Source of the DNA: Methylopumilus sp026399645
GTDB taxonomy: Bacteria; Pseudomonadota; Gammaproteobacteria; Burkholderiales; Methylophilaceae
Strand: one strand, 5' to 3'
Assembly (NCBI RefSeq): GCF_965184065.1
Contig: NZ_OZ239098.1
Length of the DNA stretch: 64,000 nt
Shown here: in pieces, positions 1-10,700 of the stretch
Layout: each line of letters begins with the position of its first letter
Numbering within the stretch: position 1 is the first letter of the stretch
The notes under the pieces: generated by a model
Told to the model about the DNA's origin: nothing
Database searches by the model: none
Seen by the model: only the letters and a program-made list of their open reading frames with translations
Made by a program: the position numbers and the translations under genes

Positions 1-579
1 AATTTGCTTGGTTGCTTTTTGGGCAAGAGTATGACATCGGTATTTCCACTGATCTCGAATTGACATCATCGCCACTAAACGGCGATTAATCTTTTCATAC
101 TCATTGTCATAATGAGTAAAGACAACTTTAATATCTTCGATGCTATCTTTAGCCTGTAAAGTTTGCTTAACTGACTCTTCATAGAGTTTTTCAGGTGTAT
201 CGGTAATATTAGGCTTTTGCCCCATTTTGCTTAATACAGGAATTTGACTGACCACATTAAGACAGAACTTATCAATAGTCATAACTTTAAGTCGCGAGAG
301 ATTATGTTCAATATCCCAGCCTTTTTCTTTCGAGCGCTTTAGAATTATTTGAGCAAAAGGACTTTGACTTTCTTTAATTCGCTCGATGATCTTAGCTTTC
401 ATTTCTGAAGCTGCTTTCTTTGTGAAAGTTATCGCTACAATCTCTTCGGGGGTATCAACAACCGTAAGCAATTTTAAATATCGGTCAGTAAGTAAGCTTG
501 TTTTCCCAGAACCTGCTGGCGCCTCTACAATAAATGAGCTTAAATGAAGCGCTTTCTCTCTTAATTCGGCGTCATTCAT
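1..579 (-). CDS. UvrD/RecB-family ATP-dependent helicase (AddA-like), N-terminal part only
   Basis: Start of a superfamily 1 DNA helicase; the rest lies beyond base 1. Translating the complement from the ATG at 579 gives about 193 residues. They contain a Walker A motif (EAPAGSGKTS, about residues 19-28), then a VAITFTKKAASEMKARI stretch (helicase motif Ia), and later KVMTIDKFCLNVV, as in UvrD/AddA/RecB helicases. Its ATG overlaps the TGA of the upstream nuclease gene (ATGA), so the two are translationally coupled. In Betaproteobacteria this pair is the usual stand-in for RecBCD/AddAB. By family it unwinds broken DNA ends with the nuclease to load RecA. Whether it carries its own C-terminal nuclease domain cannot be seen here. 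Confidence 0.85.
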   Translation of the reverse strand, partial: MNDAELREKALHLSSFIVEAPAGSGKTSLLTDRYLKLLTVVDTPEEIVAITFTKKAASEMKAKIIERIKESQSPFAQIILKRSKEKGWDIEHNLSRLKVMTIDKFCLNVVSQIPVLSKMGQKPNITDTPEKLYEESVKQTLQAKDSIEDIKVVFTHYDNEYEKINRRLVAMMSIRDQWKYRCHTLAQKATKQI

Positions 580-3179
580 TGTTTGTTTTGCTCATATTGT
601 AATGTTCGTTCAGGAAGCCTTAGGATAGATTTAACATGACAGTAAGCCATGTCTTTTTCACGTGCAAATCTAACAGTTGCATCACCCATTTCGTAGCTTT
701 TAACTGCATCACTAATGCGACACTTCCAAAAGCCGAGTAACTCATCCCAAGATTGGTATTGGCTAGAGCAGGAAGCATCCTTTATACCTTTAAGAAGCCC
801 GATATCTCGACCGATGCCAATCCATTGAGGCTTTGGTGTATTAATAATGCCAATACTAATGGCATCAATAGGTTTATCTGAAGCATAGAGGGCATAGAAT
901 GGCATTTGAAGCTCTCCATAAGCATTGAGAAACCATTCATTTAAAGTTTTTGTTGCCCCAGATTTGTAATCAATAACAATCGTGTTCTGATTAACTTCAT
1001 CAATACGGTCAATCTTGATATTAAAGTTAAGATAGCCTAAATGCACGGGGATATTTTTTTCTGTCTCTTTAACTTCAAAGTCACCTCGTTTTAACTCATA
1101 TTGAATCCAATTTTCAAGGTAATGTATTAAGCGTATCTCTTCGATATTAAAAAACTCAGGCAAAATTCTGGGGTACTTTTTCTTTTCAGTTGAAATATTC
1201 TTATGTGCAATATCTTTTATTTTTTTTAAGAGTTCATTTCTGCTTAAAGCGCTAACTAGAAATGATGATTTATATTCCATCCAAAATTCTTCCAAGGTTT
1301 TGTGAAAGAGATTTCCGCGAAGTCTGGTAGTTAAATTTTCTTCATCATCATCTTCTAATTGTTTGGCGCCAAGCCTAAATTCATAGAATGCCCAGGCAGG
1401 GCAGATGGACTGTGCTTCAAGTAGTTTAATCCCTGATTTCACGGTCTGTTCAACGTCAATTTGAATTGAAGTATTATCTTCAATATATTCTATAACATCT
1501 TGATTAAATGTATTTTTTTTGTAATTAAAATTTATATCTTCATGTGGTTTCGAAGATATGAAAGTGTATAAAATAGGTGACGGAAAGATCTCTTCTTCAC
1601 CCATTTTTTTAGCGTAGGAGAGTGTTACCAGGGTTGATGTATGGGTAAATTTGTCTAAAATATTTGTGGCATGTAAATGACGTTTTTCATGAGTATTGAT
1701 ATGGCAATCATGCTGAATTTTGATAGGGATAAATGGATTATATTGATGAGGTGCAGGCCAATTATGTTCATTCAAATTCATAATCCACGTAGCATCATAA
1801 ATTTCATAAGTCGTTTCATGAAAGCCTAAAATATCAATTTTAAAATTACCCTCGTGTTGATGATGATGGGTAGTTTTTTTGAGGTAATACTGAAGTGTAT
1901 CTAACATATCCTGAATAGATATTTCATCAAGGAGATTGTCTAGCGAGGTTAAAGTTTCGGTAATTTTATTCCACGCCTCATAAATACCTTCTTCATAAAG
2001 GTCTTTTGGACTTAAAAGGCTAGATTGAATACTCTTTAAATACTCATCAAAGGTCTTAATCCATGCAGAAGGGGTTCTTTTCTTTTTCCATTGATGATGT
2101 GAGACTTGTATTTGATCTAAATGCTTCTTTAGAGAAGGAATTAAATCATTTAATCCTTCTGTCGACTCCAGGATTTCAATAAGTTCGTGAACTGAGACAT
2201 TGCCCCTGCGTTTTCTCTCTAATTGGTTAATAAGTCTATAGCGAAGACATAGCTCTCGGTTATCTGACCAACCGTTATGACTCAAGATATTTTTAAGTTC
2301 TTTTATATTGAAAAATCCTCGCGCGCTCAGCTCGATTAGCTTTATATTTAAATAAATGATGGATAAATGAAATAGAGGTGTATTTAAAGAAAACTGATAA
2401 ATTCTTTTTTCTTGAGATAGGCTTGGGGTAAACGATTTAGGATGAAATGTTTTGTCAAGTAAGCTTGTAAGGCGATCTATGATTCGATCAAGCTGGGGCG
2501 TAACAATAAGTATTTTTTTATTTAGTTCTATTTGCTTTTTGCACCATTCAACAACTTGCACACATTCATGCTCTTCATTAAGAAAAATACGCGACTCTAT
2601 ATAAGGCTCTATTTTGGGCTCTTCAAAAAAGATCACATCAATTTGAGTTTTACATGCACCAATAAATGATTCCTCAATAGGTGTTCTAAATCCAAAATTT
2701 ACAAAATGAATAGGGTAGTCAATAGATATATCCTTATTCGTGATATGTTCAATAGCAATTTTTATAAGACTATTAAAAGTGATGATTTTTTTATCACTGC
2801 AATATTTTTTAAAGATTAAACGCCAGGCGTTAAAAAATGCATGCTCTTCGCTGCGCTCTTCACTCTTCAAGGTATTTTCGCCAATAAGAAATTGATCTAT
2901 GAGACGATTAGCCTGGCTGGCAGTCTCACTTAAGCTTTCTATATTAGATAAATCAAATGAAGATTTTTTGTATTGTTTAATGCTGCTTTCCCATAACAAC
3001 TTTTCTTCGATACCATTAAGAACTCGGTATGGCATGTTGATGTTTGGATGTTTTTTAAAAAGATTATTAATAAAATCATTTAAAGCCATCACTTTTTCTT
3101 TTGAGTTAAAGTGTTGGCTTAATTTAAAAGCTTCTTTTGAATTACGACAGAGATATATAGGCTTTTGCTCAGAATGCAT
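576..3179 (-). CDS. AddB-like PD-(D/E)XK nuclease, probable DNA repair protein
   Basis: 867-residue protein resembling the betaproteobacterial 'probable DNA repair protein' family that is related to AddB. The C-terminal quarter holds a RecB-type PD-(D/E)XK nuclease: RGNLFHKTLEEFW, then KIDRIDEV, then IVIDYKSGAT with the catalytic D...K, then the QMPFYALYAS motif. The N-terminal half is a degenerate helicase-like region without a clear Walker A. It is the first gene of a two-gene operon, and its stop overlaps the start of the helicase gene. By family role, it and the helicase resect double-strand breaks for recombination. The start is the ATG at 3179, 43 bases from the divergent greB. The family call is firm; the exact biochemical activity is inferred. 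Confidence 0.85.
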   Translation of the reverse strand: MHSEQKPIYLCRNSKEAFKLSQHFNSKEKVMALNDFINNLFKKHPNINMPYRVLNGIEEKLLWESSIKQYKKSSFDLSNIESLSETASQANRLIDQFLIGENTLKSEERSEEHAFFNAWRLIFKKYCSDKKIITFNSLIKIAIEHITNKDISIDYPIHFVNFGFRTPIEESFIGACKTQIDVIFFEEPKIEPYIESRIFLNEEHECVQVVEWCKKQIELNKKILIVTPQLDRIIDRLTSLLDKTFHPKSFTPSLSQEKRIYQFSLNTPLFHLSIIYLNIKLIELSARGFFNIKELKNILSHNGWSDNRELCLRYRLINQLERKRRGNVSVHELIEILESTEGLNDLIPSLKKHLDQIQVSHHQWKKKRTPSAWIKTFDEYLKSIQSSLLSPKDLYEEGIYEAWNKITETLTSLDNLLDEISIQDMLDTLQYYLKKTTHHHQHEGNFKIDILGFHETTYEIYDATWIMNLNEHNWPAPHQYNPFIPIKIQHDCHINTHEKRHLHATNILDKFTHTSTLVTLSYAKKMGEEEIFPSPILYTFISSKPHEDINFNYKKNTFNQDVIEYIEDNTSIQIDVEQTVKSGIKLLEAQSICPAWAFYEFRLGAKQLEDDDEENLTTRLRGNLFHKTLEEFWMEYKSSFLVSALSRNELLKKIKDIAHKNISTEKKKYPRILPEFFNIEEIRLIHYLENWIQYELKRGDFEVKETEKNIPVHLGYLNFNIKIDRIDEVNQNTIVIDYKSGATKTLNEWFLNAYGELQMPFYALYASDKPIDAISIGIINTPKPQWIGIGRDIGLLKGIKDASCSSQYQSWDELLGFWKCRISDAVKSYEMGDATVRFAREKDMAYCHVKSILRLPERTLQYEQNKQ

Positions 3180-3222
3180 GCTTCTATTGTAAACTTATCC
3201 CCGTTAATTATTATTAAAAAAT

Positions 3223-3708
3223 ATGGCTGAACGCAAAAATTACATTACTAAACATGGGTACCAGTGCCTAAAAGACGAACTTGATTTTTTAGTTAAAGTT
3301 GATCGCCCTAAAGTAGTAGCAGATGTTTCCTGGGCTGCAAGCAATGGTGATCGCAGTGAGAATGGAGATTATATATATGGAAAAAAACGCTTACGTCAGA
3401 TAGATGCAAGAGCAAAATTCTTATTTGGGCGTATTGATGAGGCCGTGGTAATTGATCCATCCTCACAAGAACAGCAGGACAAGATTTTTTTCGGTGCATG
3501 GATCACTCTTCTTAATGAATCAAATGATTCAGAGCATCATTTTCGCATTGTAGGACAAGATGAGATTGATACAGAAAAAGGCTTTATTAGTTGGGTGTCA
3601 CCTATTGCTAAGGCGCTTTTGGGAAAGAACTTAGACGATGAAGTAAAAGTCGAAACCCCGGGCGGTTTAGTAAATTTTAGAATTATTGATGTGTCATATC
3701 ATGAGTAA
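3223..3708 (+). CDS. greB: Transcription elongation factor GreB
   Basis: 161 residues, the usual Gre factor length. GreB binds the secondary channel of backtracked RNA polymerase and stimulates cleavage of the extruded 3' RNA. The N-terminal coiled coil shows ITKHGYQCLKDELDFL. The conserved tip loop WAASNGDRSENGDYIYGKKRLRQID carries the acidic pair near D43/E46 that positions the catalytic metal. WAAS...GDRSEN with YGKKRLRQID favours GreB over GreA. The C-terminal FKBP-like domain includes GKNLDDEVKVETPGG. It is divergent from the nuclease gene and its 3' end overlaps the start of earP, so it probably heads a greB-earP transcript. No strong ribosome-binding site is visible ahead of the ATG. 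Confidence 0.93.
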   Translation: MAERKNYITKHGYQCLKDELDFLVKVDRPKVVADVSWAASNGDRSENGDYIYGKKRLRQIDARAKFLFGRIDEAVVIDPSSQEQQDKIFFGAWITLLNESNDSEHHFRIVGQDEIDTEKGFISWVSPIAKALLGKNLDDEVKVETPGGLVNFRIIDVSYHE

Positions 3709-4801
3709 CAAAAGCCCTATAGTTTGTCATTTAATATGTAAGGTGATTGATTTTTTTGGGGATATTGGTGTTGCATGGCGCATAGCAAAACAACTTAAAG
3801 TTGATTTTAATATTGAGGTACATCTTCTTGTCGATGACCTTATGACCACCCAAAGACTCATACCCTCACTTGATATTTCCTTAAAAAAACAAATGATAGA
3901 TGGTATCAACATTTATTATTGTGATTTTAGTGACAATTCAAAATCACTTCCGTCACCTCCAGCTTTTGTATTTAATCTTTTTAATATTGATTTGCCTGCT
4001 TTATATAAAGCGCTTATGAAAACTAACAAGTCTAAATATATTGCGATTGAATATTTGTCAGCTGAGTCATGGGTAGATAATTTTCATTTAAAACCTTCTA
4101 TAGATCCTGAGTCTGGTCTTATTAAAACTTTCTTTTACCCTGGCTTTACAAGACAAACAGGCGGCCTTATCCGAGAGAGGGATTTAATAGGACGTAGAGA
4201 GGCTTTTGTCCAAACTAGACGTGATAAAGTTATTAAGTCATTCGGTGGTAATCCTGACCTCTATTCAATATCCCTTTTTTATTACCCAATACAGAAAATT
4301 GAAGCTTTTTTAGATGTTATAGATACTATGAAGAAGCCTATTCAGTTTTTCATACCTCAATATTTGTTAGACATCTTAAAGATAAAAAAGAATTATCAGC
4401 ATCTTCATATTATTTCCTACCCATTCTTAAGCCATGATGATTTTGATGATCTACTTTGGTCATGTAACCTTAATTTTGTGCGCGGTGAAGATAGTTGGAT
4501 AAGAGCACTTTGGGCCGGTAAACCTTTTATTTGGCAGCCATATATCCAGGAAAACAATCTCCATTTAATTAAACTAAAAGCTTTTTTGAAGCGCTATTGT
4601 GAGGATTGTGAACAAAAGCTGTCAGAGATTTTAATTAAAACGCATGACGATTGGTCGAATAATAAATTTAACGAAGCTTTATGGCGTGATTTTTTCAAAA
4701 ATCACGCTTCTCTAGAGTCTTTAGCGTTGAAGCGCAGTCATTACTTCTTCAAAGAGCCTTCATTTGTTGAGAGTTTGGTTGATTATTGTTCTGAAACATA
4801 A
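3701..4801 (+). CDS. earP: EF-P arginine rhamnosyltransferase EarP
   Basis: EarP transfers rhamnose from dTDP-beta-L-rhamnose to a single arginine of elongation factor P. The start chosen is the ATG at 3701 (366 residues), which overlaps the greB stop; the frame extends 15 bases further upstream to a TTG. The signature DFFGDIGVAWR near the N-terminus supplies the two essential aspartates (D17 and D21 here). The C-terminal sugar-nucleotide site is seen as NFVRGEDSWIRALWAGKPFIWQ, with the glutamate in RGEDS. The fold is GT-B, and the family is found in Betaproteobacteria and some Gammaproteobacteria. The substrate gene efp follows directly and carries arginine at position 32, so enzyme and target agree. 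dTDP-rhamnose synthesis genes are not in this window. Confidence 0.95.
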   Translation: MSNKSPIVCHLICKVIDFFGDIGVAWRIAKQLKVDFNIEVHLLVDDLMTTQRLIPSLDISLKKQMIDGINIYYCDFSDNSKSLPSPPAFVFNLFNIDLPALYKALMKTNKSKYIAIEYLSAESWVDNFHLKPSIDPESGLIKTFFYPGFTRQTGGLIRERDLIGRREAFVQTRRDKVIKSFGGNPDLYSISLFYYPIQKIEAFLDVIDTMKKPIQFFIPQYLLDILKIKKNYQHLHIISYPFLSHDDFDDLLWSCNLNFVRGEDSWIRALWAGKPFIWQPYIQENNLHLIKLKAFLKRYCEDCEQKLSEILIKTHDDWSNNKFNEALWRDFFKNHASLESLALKRSHYFFKEPSFVESLVDYCSET

Positions 4802-4815
4802 TTTTCGAGTATAAT
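4786..4815 (+). promoter_or_regulatory. Candidate sigma-70 promoter for efp
   Basis: A TTGTTC hexamer at 4786-4791 and a perfect TATAAT at 4810-4815 are separated by 18 bases. The -35 lies within the last codons of earP and the predicted start is about 35 bases before efp. This would let EF-P be made in excess over its modifying enzyme. It is called from motif match only. Confidence 0.5.
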
Positions 4816-4856
4816 TTCTCCCTTTTATTTGGTAAGCACTCCCAAGGATCAATATT

Positions 4857-5414
4857 ATGAAAATCGCTCAAGACCTTCGCGCTGGTAACGTCATTATGGT
4901 TGGCACTGACCCCATGGTCATTTTAAAAGCTGAATATAATAAGTCAGGTCGAAATTCAGCTGTGGTTAAGATGAAAATGAAAAATCTTTTGACTGAAGCG
5001 CCGAGCGAAAACGTTTATAACGCCAGTGATAAATTTGAAGTGATTGTTTTAGATAAAAAGGATGTCACTTATTCTTATTTTTCAGATCCTGCTTATGTAT
5101 TCATGGATGGTGAATACAATCAATATGAAATTGATCCTGAAAATATGTCAGAAGCTTTAAATTTCTTAGAAGACGGCATGCCCTGTGAGGTTAAATTTTA
5201 TAATGGAAAAGCTATTTCTGTAGAGCTTCCAAATTCTGTTACGCGTGAAATTACTTATACTGAGCCTGCTGTAAAAGGGGACACTTCAGGTAAGGTTATG
5301 AAGCCGGCTAAAATTAATACGGGCTTTGAAGTAATGGTGCCTTTATTCTGTAATACCGGTGACAAGATTGAAATTGATACGCGTACCTTAGAATACAAAA
5401 ATCGCGTTTTATAA
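4857..5414 (+). CDS. efp: Translation elongation factor P
   Basis: 185 residues, the normal EF-P length, with three beta-barrel domains. EF-P binds between the P and E sites of ribosomes stalled on proline runs and promotes peptide bond formation. The loop of the first (KOW-like) domain reads YNKSGRNSAVVK and places arginine at position 32, the residue rhamnosylated by EarP; EF-P modified by EpmA has lysine there. The C-terminal OB domain ends GDKIEIDTRTLEYKNRV, the family signature. It lies 55 bases downstream of earP with its own likely promoter. A GGATC just before the ATG is a weak ribosome-binding site. It is convergent with tldD, only 2 bases apart. Confidence 0.97.
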   Translation: MKIAQDLRAGNVIMVGTDPMVILKAEYNKSGRNSAVVKMKMKNLLTEAPSENVYNASDKFEVIVLDKKDVTYSYFSDPAYVFMDGEYNQYEIDPENMSEALNFLEDGMPCEVKFYNGKAISVELPNSVTREITYTEPAVKGDTSGKVMKPAKINTGFEVMVPLFCNTGDKIEIDTRTLEYKNRVL

Positions 5415-5416
5415 TT

Positions 5417-6853
5417 TTAAGCAGTTCCCCCTACAACCAAACCGTCAATTTTCATAGTGGGTTGGCCTACACCTACCGGAACACTCTGACCTTCTTTACC
5501 GCAGGTCCCTACACCTGAATCCAAAGACATATCATTACCAATCATACTGACTTTCTTTAACACTTCAGGACCGTTCCCTATCAAAGTTGCACCCTTGACT
5601 GGATAGAGTAGTTTTCCGTCTTCAATCATCCAGGCTTCAGCTGCAGAAAATACAAACTTACCACTTGTGATATCTACTTGGCCGCCGCCAAAATTAACCG
5701 CATAAATCCCTTTTTTTACTGACTTGATGATTTCTTCGGGAGTTTTTGTACCATTAAGCATATAAGTATTTGTCATTCTCGGCAAAGGCAGATGTGCATA
5801 TGATTCTCTTCTTGCATTCCCAGTAATTGGCATATTCATGAGTCTCGCATTTAATGTATCTTGAATGTAGCCTTTTAGAATGCCATTTTCAATAAGTACC
5901 GTTCTTTGTGTTTCATTACCTTCATCGTCAATATTAAGTGAGCCTCTTCGATCTTTGATAGTGCCGTCATCAACAACAGTAATATCTTTTGCAGCCACTT
6001 GTGTGCCAATTTTATTGCTAAATGCTGAGCTACCTTTTCGATTGAAGTCACCTTCTAGGCCATGACCAATAGCTTCGTGAAGAAGAATGCCAGGCCATCC
6101 GGGGCCCAAGACAACTGTCATGCTCCCAGCCGGGGCTGGCTTGGCATCTAAGTTAGTTATGGCTTGATGAACTGCCTCCTGCGCATATTGTTTTAATATG
6201 TCGTCTGAGAAATATTCAAATCCAAAACGTCCACCACCACCTGATGAGCCTTGCTCTCTTTTTCCATTCGATTCTGCAATAACATTGATAGATAATCTTA
6301 CTAAAGGTCTAATATCAGCAGCAATTTTTTGTTCATTATTAATAACAAATATCACTTCATACTCTCCAGCAATTGATGCTGTGACTTTGGTGATTCGCTC
6401 ATCCATTTTTTTAGCAAAATTTTCTATTTTTTCAAGAATCTTAATTTTTGTTTCTGCAGGCACAGCCGAGAGGGGGTCTTGAGTATTATATAAATTAGAA
6501 GTTATTTTTGGTTGATCTAGTTTATGATTTTGATTTAAGTTTTTCGAGGCAATGGCTTTAGCAATATTTGAAGAAGATAAAAGGGCTTCAATAGATATAT
6601 CATCAGAATAAGCAAACGCAGATTTGTCTTTGTTAACAGCTCTGACACCTACACCCTGATCGATTGAGAAGCTTCCCGATTTAACTTGACCTTCTTCAAG
6701 TCCCCAGTACTCATTTTTAGTGTATTGAAAATAAAGATCTGCATAATCGACATCATGAGACATCATGCCATTGAGTATTTTATTTAGATCATGAATTTCA
6801 ATACCAGATTGGGCGAGAAGTAAATCTTTTGCATATTCAATTTTATGTTCCAT
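5417..6853 (-). CDS. tldD: Metalloprotease TldD
   Basis: 478 residues, the usual length for TldD, which works with PmbA/TldE as a heterodimeric zinc protease on unfolded or modified peptides (microcin B17 maturation and CcdA turnover in E. coli). The zinc motif HEAIGH lies at about residues 259-264 after GPGWPGILL. A conserved cysteine in GVGTCGKEGQ near residue 453 is the further metal ligand. It is the last gene of yhdP-nitrilase-tldD, 8 bases after the nitrilase gene, an order common in Betaproteobacteria and echoing yhdP-tldD in E. coli. No pmbA partner is present in the window. Confidence 0.95.
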   Translation of the reverse strand: MEHKIEYAKDLLLAQSGIEIHDLNKILNGMMSHDVDYADLYFQYTKNEYWGLEEGQVKSGSFSIDQGVGVRAVNKDKSAFAYSDDISIEALLSSSNIAKAIASKNLNQNHKLDQPKITSNLYNTQDPLSAVPAETKIKILEKIENFAKKMDERITKVTASIAGEYEVIFVINNEQKIAADIRPLVRLSINVIAESNGKREQGSSGGGGRFGFEYFSDDILKQYAQEAVHQAITNLDAKPAPAGSMTVVLGPGWPGILLHEAIGHGLEGDFNRKGSSAFSNKIGTQVAAKDITVVDDGTIKDRRGSLNIDDEGNETQRTVLIENGILKGYIQDTLNARLMNMPITGNARRESYAHLPLPRMTNTYMLNGTKTPEEIIKSVKKGIYAVNFGGGQVDITSGKFVFSAAEAWMIEDGKLLYPVKGATLIGNGPEVLKKVSMIGNDMSLDSGVGTCGKEGQSVPVGVGQPTMKIDGLVVGGTA

Positions 6854-6861
6854 AGAAAATA

Positions 6862-7716
6862 TTATTTTATAGTTCGATGTTTAAGTGCTGGCAAGGATTT
6901 CCGGATAGACTTAATATAGTCTTTGTTTAAATACCCAGTGATTACACCCGAGCCGCGCGCGAGTTTGTCTAATATTGTGCCCCAAGGATCTACAATGATT
7001 GAATTGCCATGTGTTTCTCTTCCTGATAAGTGGTAGCCTCCTTGAGCAGGTGCTAACACATAACATTGATTCTCAATTGCTCTTGCTCGAATCAGAATTT
7101 CCCAGTGCGCTTTACCAGTTGTCTCTGTAAAAGCTGACGGAATTACAAGAAGATCAATGTCTTTCATAGCTCTGAATAACTCTGGAAATCGTAGGTCGTA
7201 ACAAATAGCAATACCAATTCTACCAAATGGCGAATCGACAACTACAATTTCAGAACCTGCTTCAATTAATTTATCTTCGCGATAATATTCCTCTCCCATA
7301 TCAAATCCGAAAAGATGAATTTTGTCGTAGCGATGAACTAGGTTTCCTTTGTCATCATAAATTAAACAGCTATTTCTGATTTTATTTTTATCTTTTGAGA
7401 CTAAAGGGATTGACCCGCCAATAATCCATACTTTATGCTTCTTGGCTTGCTTTGATAAGAACGACTGAACAATTCCTTGATCAGGTTTCTCTCTCGCTTT
7501 TAATTTCTCTGAATCCTTAGAAGTCATGATAGAGAAATATTCAGGTAGGGCAATAATTTTAGCGCCTTGATTGGCAGCAATGGTAATTAAATTTTCAGCT
7601 TCATTAAGATTTGAATTGATATCTGGCCCAGAAGCCATTTGAATGCCTGCAATCTTTACGATATCTTTATTTACTAATCTTGCTTTAGTTGTTTTTATTT
7701 TAGATTTAATGGCCAT
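6862..7716 (-). CDS. Carbon-nitrogen hydrolase (Nit/deaminated glutathione amidase-like)
   Basis: 284-residue nitrilase-superfamily enzyme with the complete catalytic triad: E59 in IALPEYF, K132 in RYDKIHLFGFD, C172 in IAICYDLRFPELFRAM. The DLRFPE context and KIHLF...F match the Nit1/Nit2 branch. Its best-known members hydrolyse the side-chain amide of deaminated glutathione, a repair reaction. It sits 2 bases after yhdP and 8 bases before tldD, so the three are co-transcribed. The first 20 or so residues are basic and not obviously part of the fold, so an internal start is possible, although no better ATG precedes the first strand. The superfamily is certain; the substrate is inferred. Confidence 0.88.
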   Translation of the reverse strand: MAIKSKIKTTKARLVNKDIVKIAGIQMASGPDINSNLNEAENLITIAANQGAKIIALPEYFSIMTSKDSEKLKAREKPDQGIVQSFLSKQAKKHKVWIIGGSIPLVSKDKNKIRNSCLIYDDKGNLVHRYDKIHLFGFDMGEEYYREDKLIEAGSEIVVVDSPFGRIGIAICYDLRFPELFRAMKDIDLLVIPSAFTETTGKAHWEILIRARAIENQCYVLAPAQGGYHLSGRETHGNSIIVDPWGTILDKLARGSGVITGYLNKDYIKSIRKSLPALKHRTIK

Positions 7717-7718
7717 TA

Positions 7719-10700
7719 TTATTTTTTATCATTAAATAAGTTCTTAGTGTTATCAATTGTTGTTTTAATTTTATCAGCCGCTGAATTATTCACCTCTTCT
7801 GGTTTTTCCCACGTACCAATAATTCTATACTCAGAGGTTAGTACTTTATTAAGCGGATCTTTGAGTATTTTTTGTGCGATAAATGCTACCGCACCTACAA
7901 GCGGGCCCCCTGCAAGTGCTGCAATTGACAAGCTATCACTAATATGAGGCGTTACTTTAAGATTTAAGTCCTGCGTCTCCTTGATGATATTTATTTCACC
8001 AGACATAAACACTTCAGCAGCTGGACCATCCATTCTAAAGTTACTTGTTTTCATAATGCCATTATTGACTCTAACAGCTACATTCATGGCATCAAGGACA
8101 AAGCCACTCCCAAATAAATCTCTAAAGTCTAAGCTGAGCCTTCTAGGTAAGCTTTGCAGGGTTAAGAGTCCAAAGAGCCTTCCTATGCCAGGCTCAACTT
8201 TTTGAACTATACCTTTACGTACATCAAGGTTGAAGGATCCATCTACTTTAGTTTTATCAAAAGAAAAGGGATTGCCTGGCCATCTCAATTGACCAGATAC
8301 ATCTGCTTCACCATCCTTTACAAAATTAGGAAAGCCAAGGAAATTAAGTGTTTCACCTAGATTGCTGATCTTCCAGCTAAAATTAATATTAGATATAGGG
8401 TTTTTATTCCAGTCTATCCAATCTCCCTCTGCTTGAAAAATATTTTTGTCATTAATAATTTTAAATTTTTGAATATTAATATTTTGTTTTGAAGTCATAG
8501 AAACAAGCTCAAGCTTTCCGATTTTCTTACCATCAACTTCAAGAGAGTCAATTTTGATATCTAAATTAGGTACTTTTTGGCTGCTTGAACTTTGTGTTGA
8601 GGATATTTTTTTAATTTCATTTGGAAGCTTAAGTCCATTTAGTCTCGCAGTTAGCTTGTTATCTTTTTCAGTCCATAAAAGATTACCTGATGTTTCGTTT
8701 GAGCTAATTTTAAATTTTGTACTGGCATTAACTGGTGCTATTTCTATTTTCATATTATTAAATCGTCTATCAAAGAGGTCAGCATGTTTGAGCGCTATAT
8801 CTGCTTTATCTATCTTTAAACCACTGCCACTATCTCCTTCGCTATAGATACTTATAAGGTCATCTAGGTTTACATAGGGTAAATTAGCATTGAGATAAAG
8901 TCCTTTTTGCGAACTTGTTTTAATGTTTGAGTTAATTGATATATAACCCTTGTCAATTGACATAATATTATTTTTTTCGATACGAGTTATTTTTGAACTT
9001 ACAATATTGCTATATGCAAATTCAATTTGATCTGTTTTTGTATTATTTTGTTTTTTAGTAAAGTAAAACTTTTCTTCCTTATCGCGCGCTTTATTGAATG
9101 GCGCAGGGTAGCTCATTTCAATCCCTTTTAAATCAGAAGATAATTGTATATTGAGTAAGGGTTTTTTATATTCCAGTAGACCTTCCCAATTTGCAGAGCC
9201 ATTTATTTTTGAAAAACTTGTACCTAATTTCTCTTCAATACCTTTGTCAGTAAATTTTCCATTTAATTTAACCTTAATAGCCTTGCTTGAGTCTGCAACG
9301 AGTGAAATATTAGTATTGCCGCCAAACATGGTACCAGTTAGATTTTCAGTTTTGACATTTTTTTCGTCAAAAGTGACTAAGCCCTTAATTTTTTCTATTT
9401 TTGGTATCCCCACCGCAGGGTTAGTTAGATTGCTATCTAAAAATTGGTAATTACCCTTAAAAGTAATTGCATCAAGATTATCCATAGGGATATCAATATT
9501 TACTTTTAGTTTTCCTTCTCCAGACCCAGTGGCTTCATCGAATAAATGTTGAACAGATTCTTTTATGGGACTGTTATTAATAAATTTAATAGCTTCACGT
9601 GTTGGGCTATCAAGTGTGCTTTGAAGATTTAGTATAGGATGCTCGATCGCTATTGCAGGAATCTTTGTTTTAAGTTCTTTAATGGTGTTACCTAGAAATT
9701 GACCTTTCTTACTTAACAACTCGAAAGTGCCAGCATTAACTGAGGCATTAAAATCGAATTTCTCAATAACCGGCCAGCCTGTGCCATATTCGATCAGGGT
9801 ATTTTTACCAGTAGTTGTAACAACAAAGGAGCCCTCATTAGGATCGGCACGGTTTTGTGCATCGACGAATGGAAAATCGTCTGACGAACCTTTAATTGAA
9901 ACTAAAGTATTTTCAAGGCTACCCTCAAGGAGTGAAGTGTCTAGCCAGTGGAGACTTTCGGTACCGATCGTTTTTGGATAATAAGTTTTTGCATGCTTCA
10001 AATCTATAAAAGGGATGGAAGCTTGGATATCTAAATAAGCCCCTTTTTCCAGTGAATGTTTAATACTGCCATTAATTGAACCGTTAATAAATGCATTATT
10101 AAAGCTAATATTTTTAAACATTAAATAGTTTTTTGTCCATTTCAAGTCGCCATGCAAATCATTAAATTTGAGTTCTTCTCTAAATAATTTATTGTAAGTA
10201 AGAGATACATCAGTTGATTTTATTTTTAATGAGCCATCTTTATCAGTCAGATGAATCGAGCCTGTAAGATTTTCAAAACCTGGTAAATCATCAAAGGCTT
10301 TTAGGCTTAACTTATCAAATTGGGCTTTAAGGCTTAATGCAATACTTTTATCATCAACCCACTTAAGATCCACCATAGAAAGAGAACCAGATGGCTTTAT
10401 TGCATCAATTTTACTTTTAACATCATCAAAGTAAGGAATAGTTTGCAATATTTCATTTGCCGCATCGAGTTGAAGCTTATTTATTTGAAGAGAGAATGCA
10501 GTTGGTTTATTAGTTTCAGATGAAATGGTAATAGCCGAATCTGCATTTTCAATATTAATACCATTATTAGTTAGGAGATAAAGATTTTCAAATGTAACAT
10601 GATGTTCTTTTTTACTAGAATACCAAATAATATTGCCTGAAAAATTCCGAAAATTAACCTCATTTTTGTTAGCTTGATTCAATTCAGTTTTAAAATTTGT

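Noticed and set aside
2899..3192. 97-codon open frame on the plus strand
   Set aside because: It is antisense to the start of the AddB-like gene, has no ribosome-binding site, and its product looks like random membrane-like sequence.
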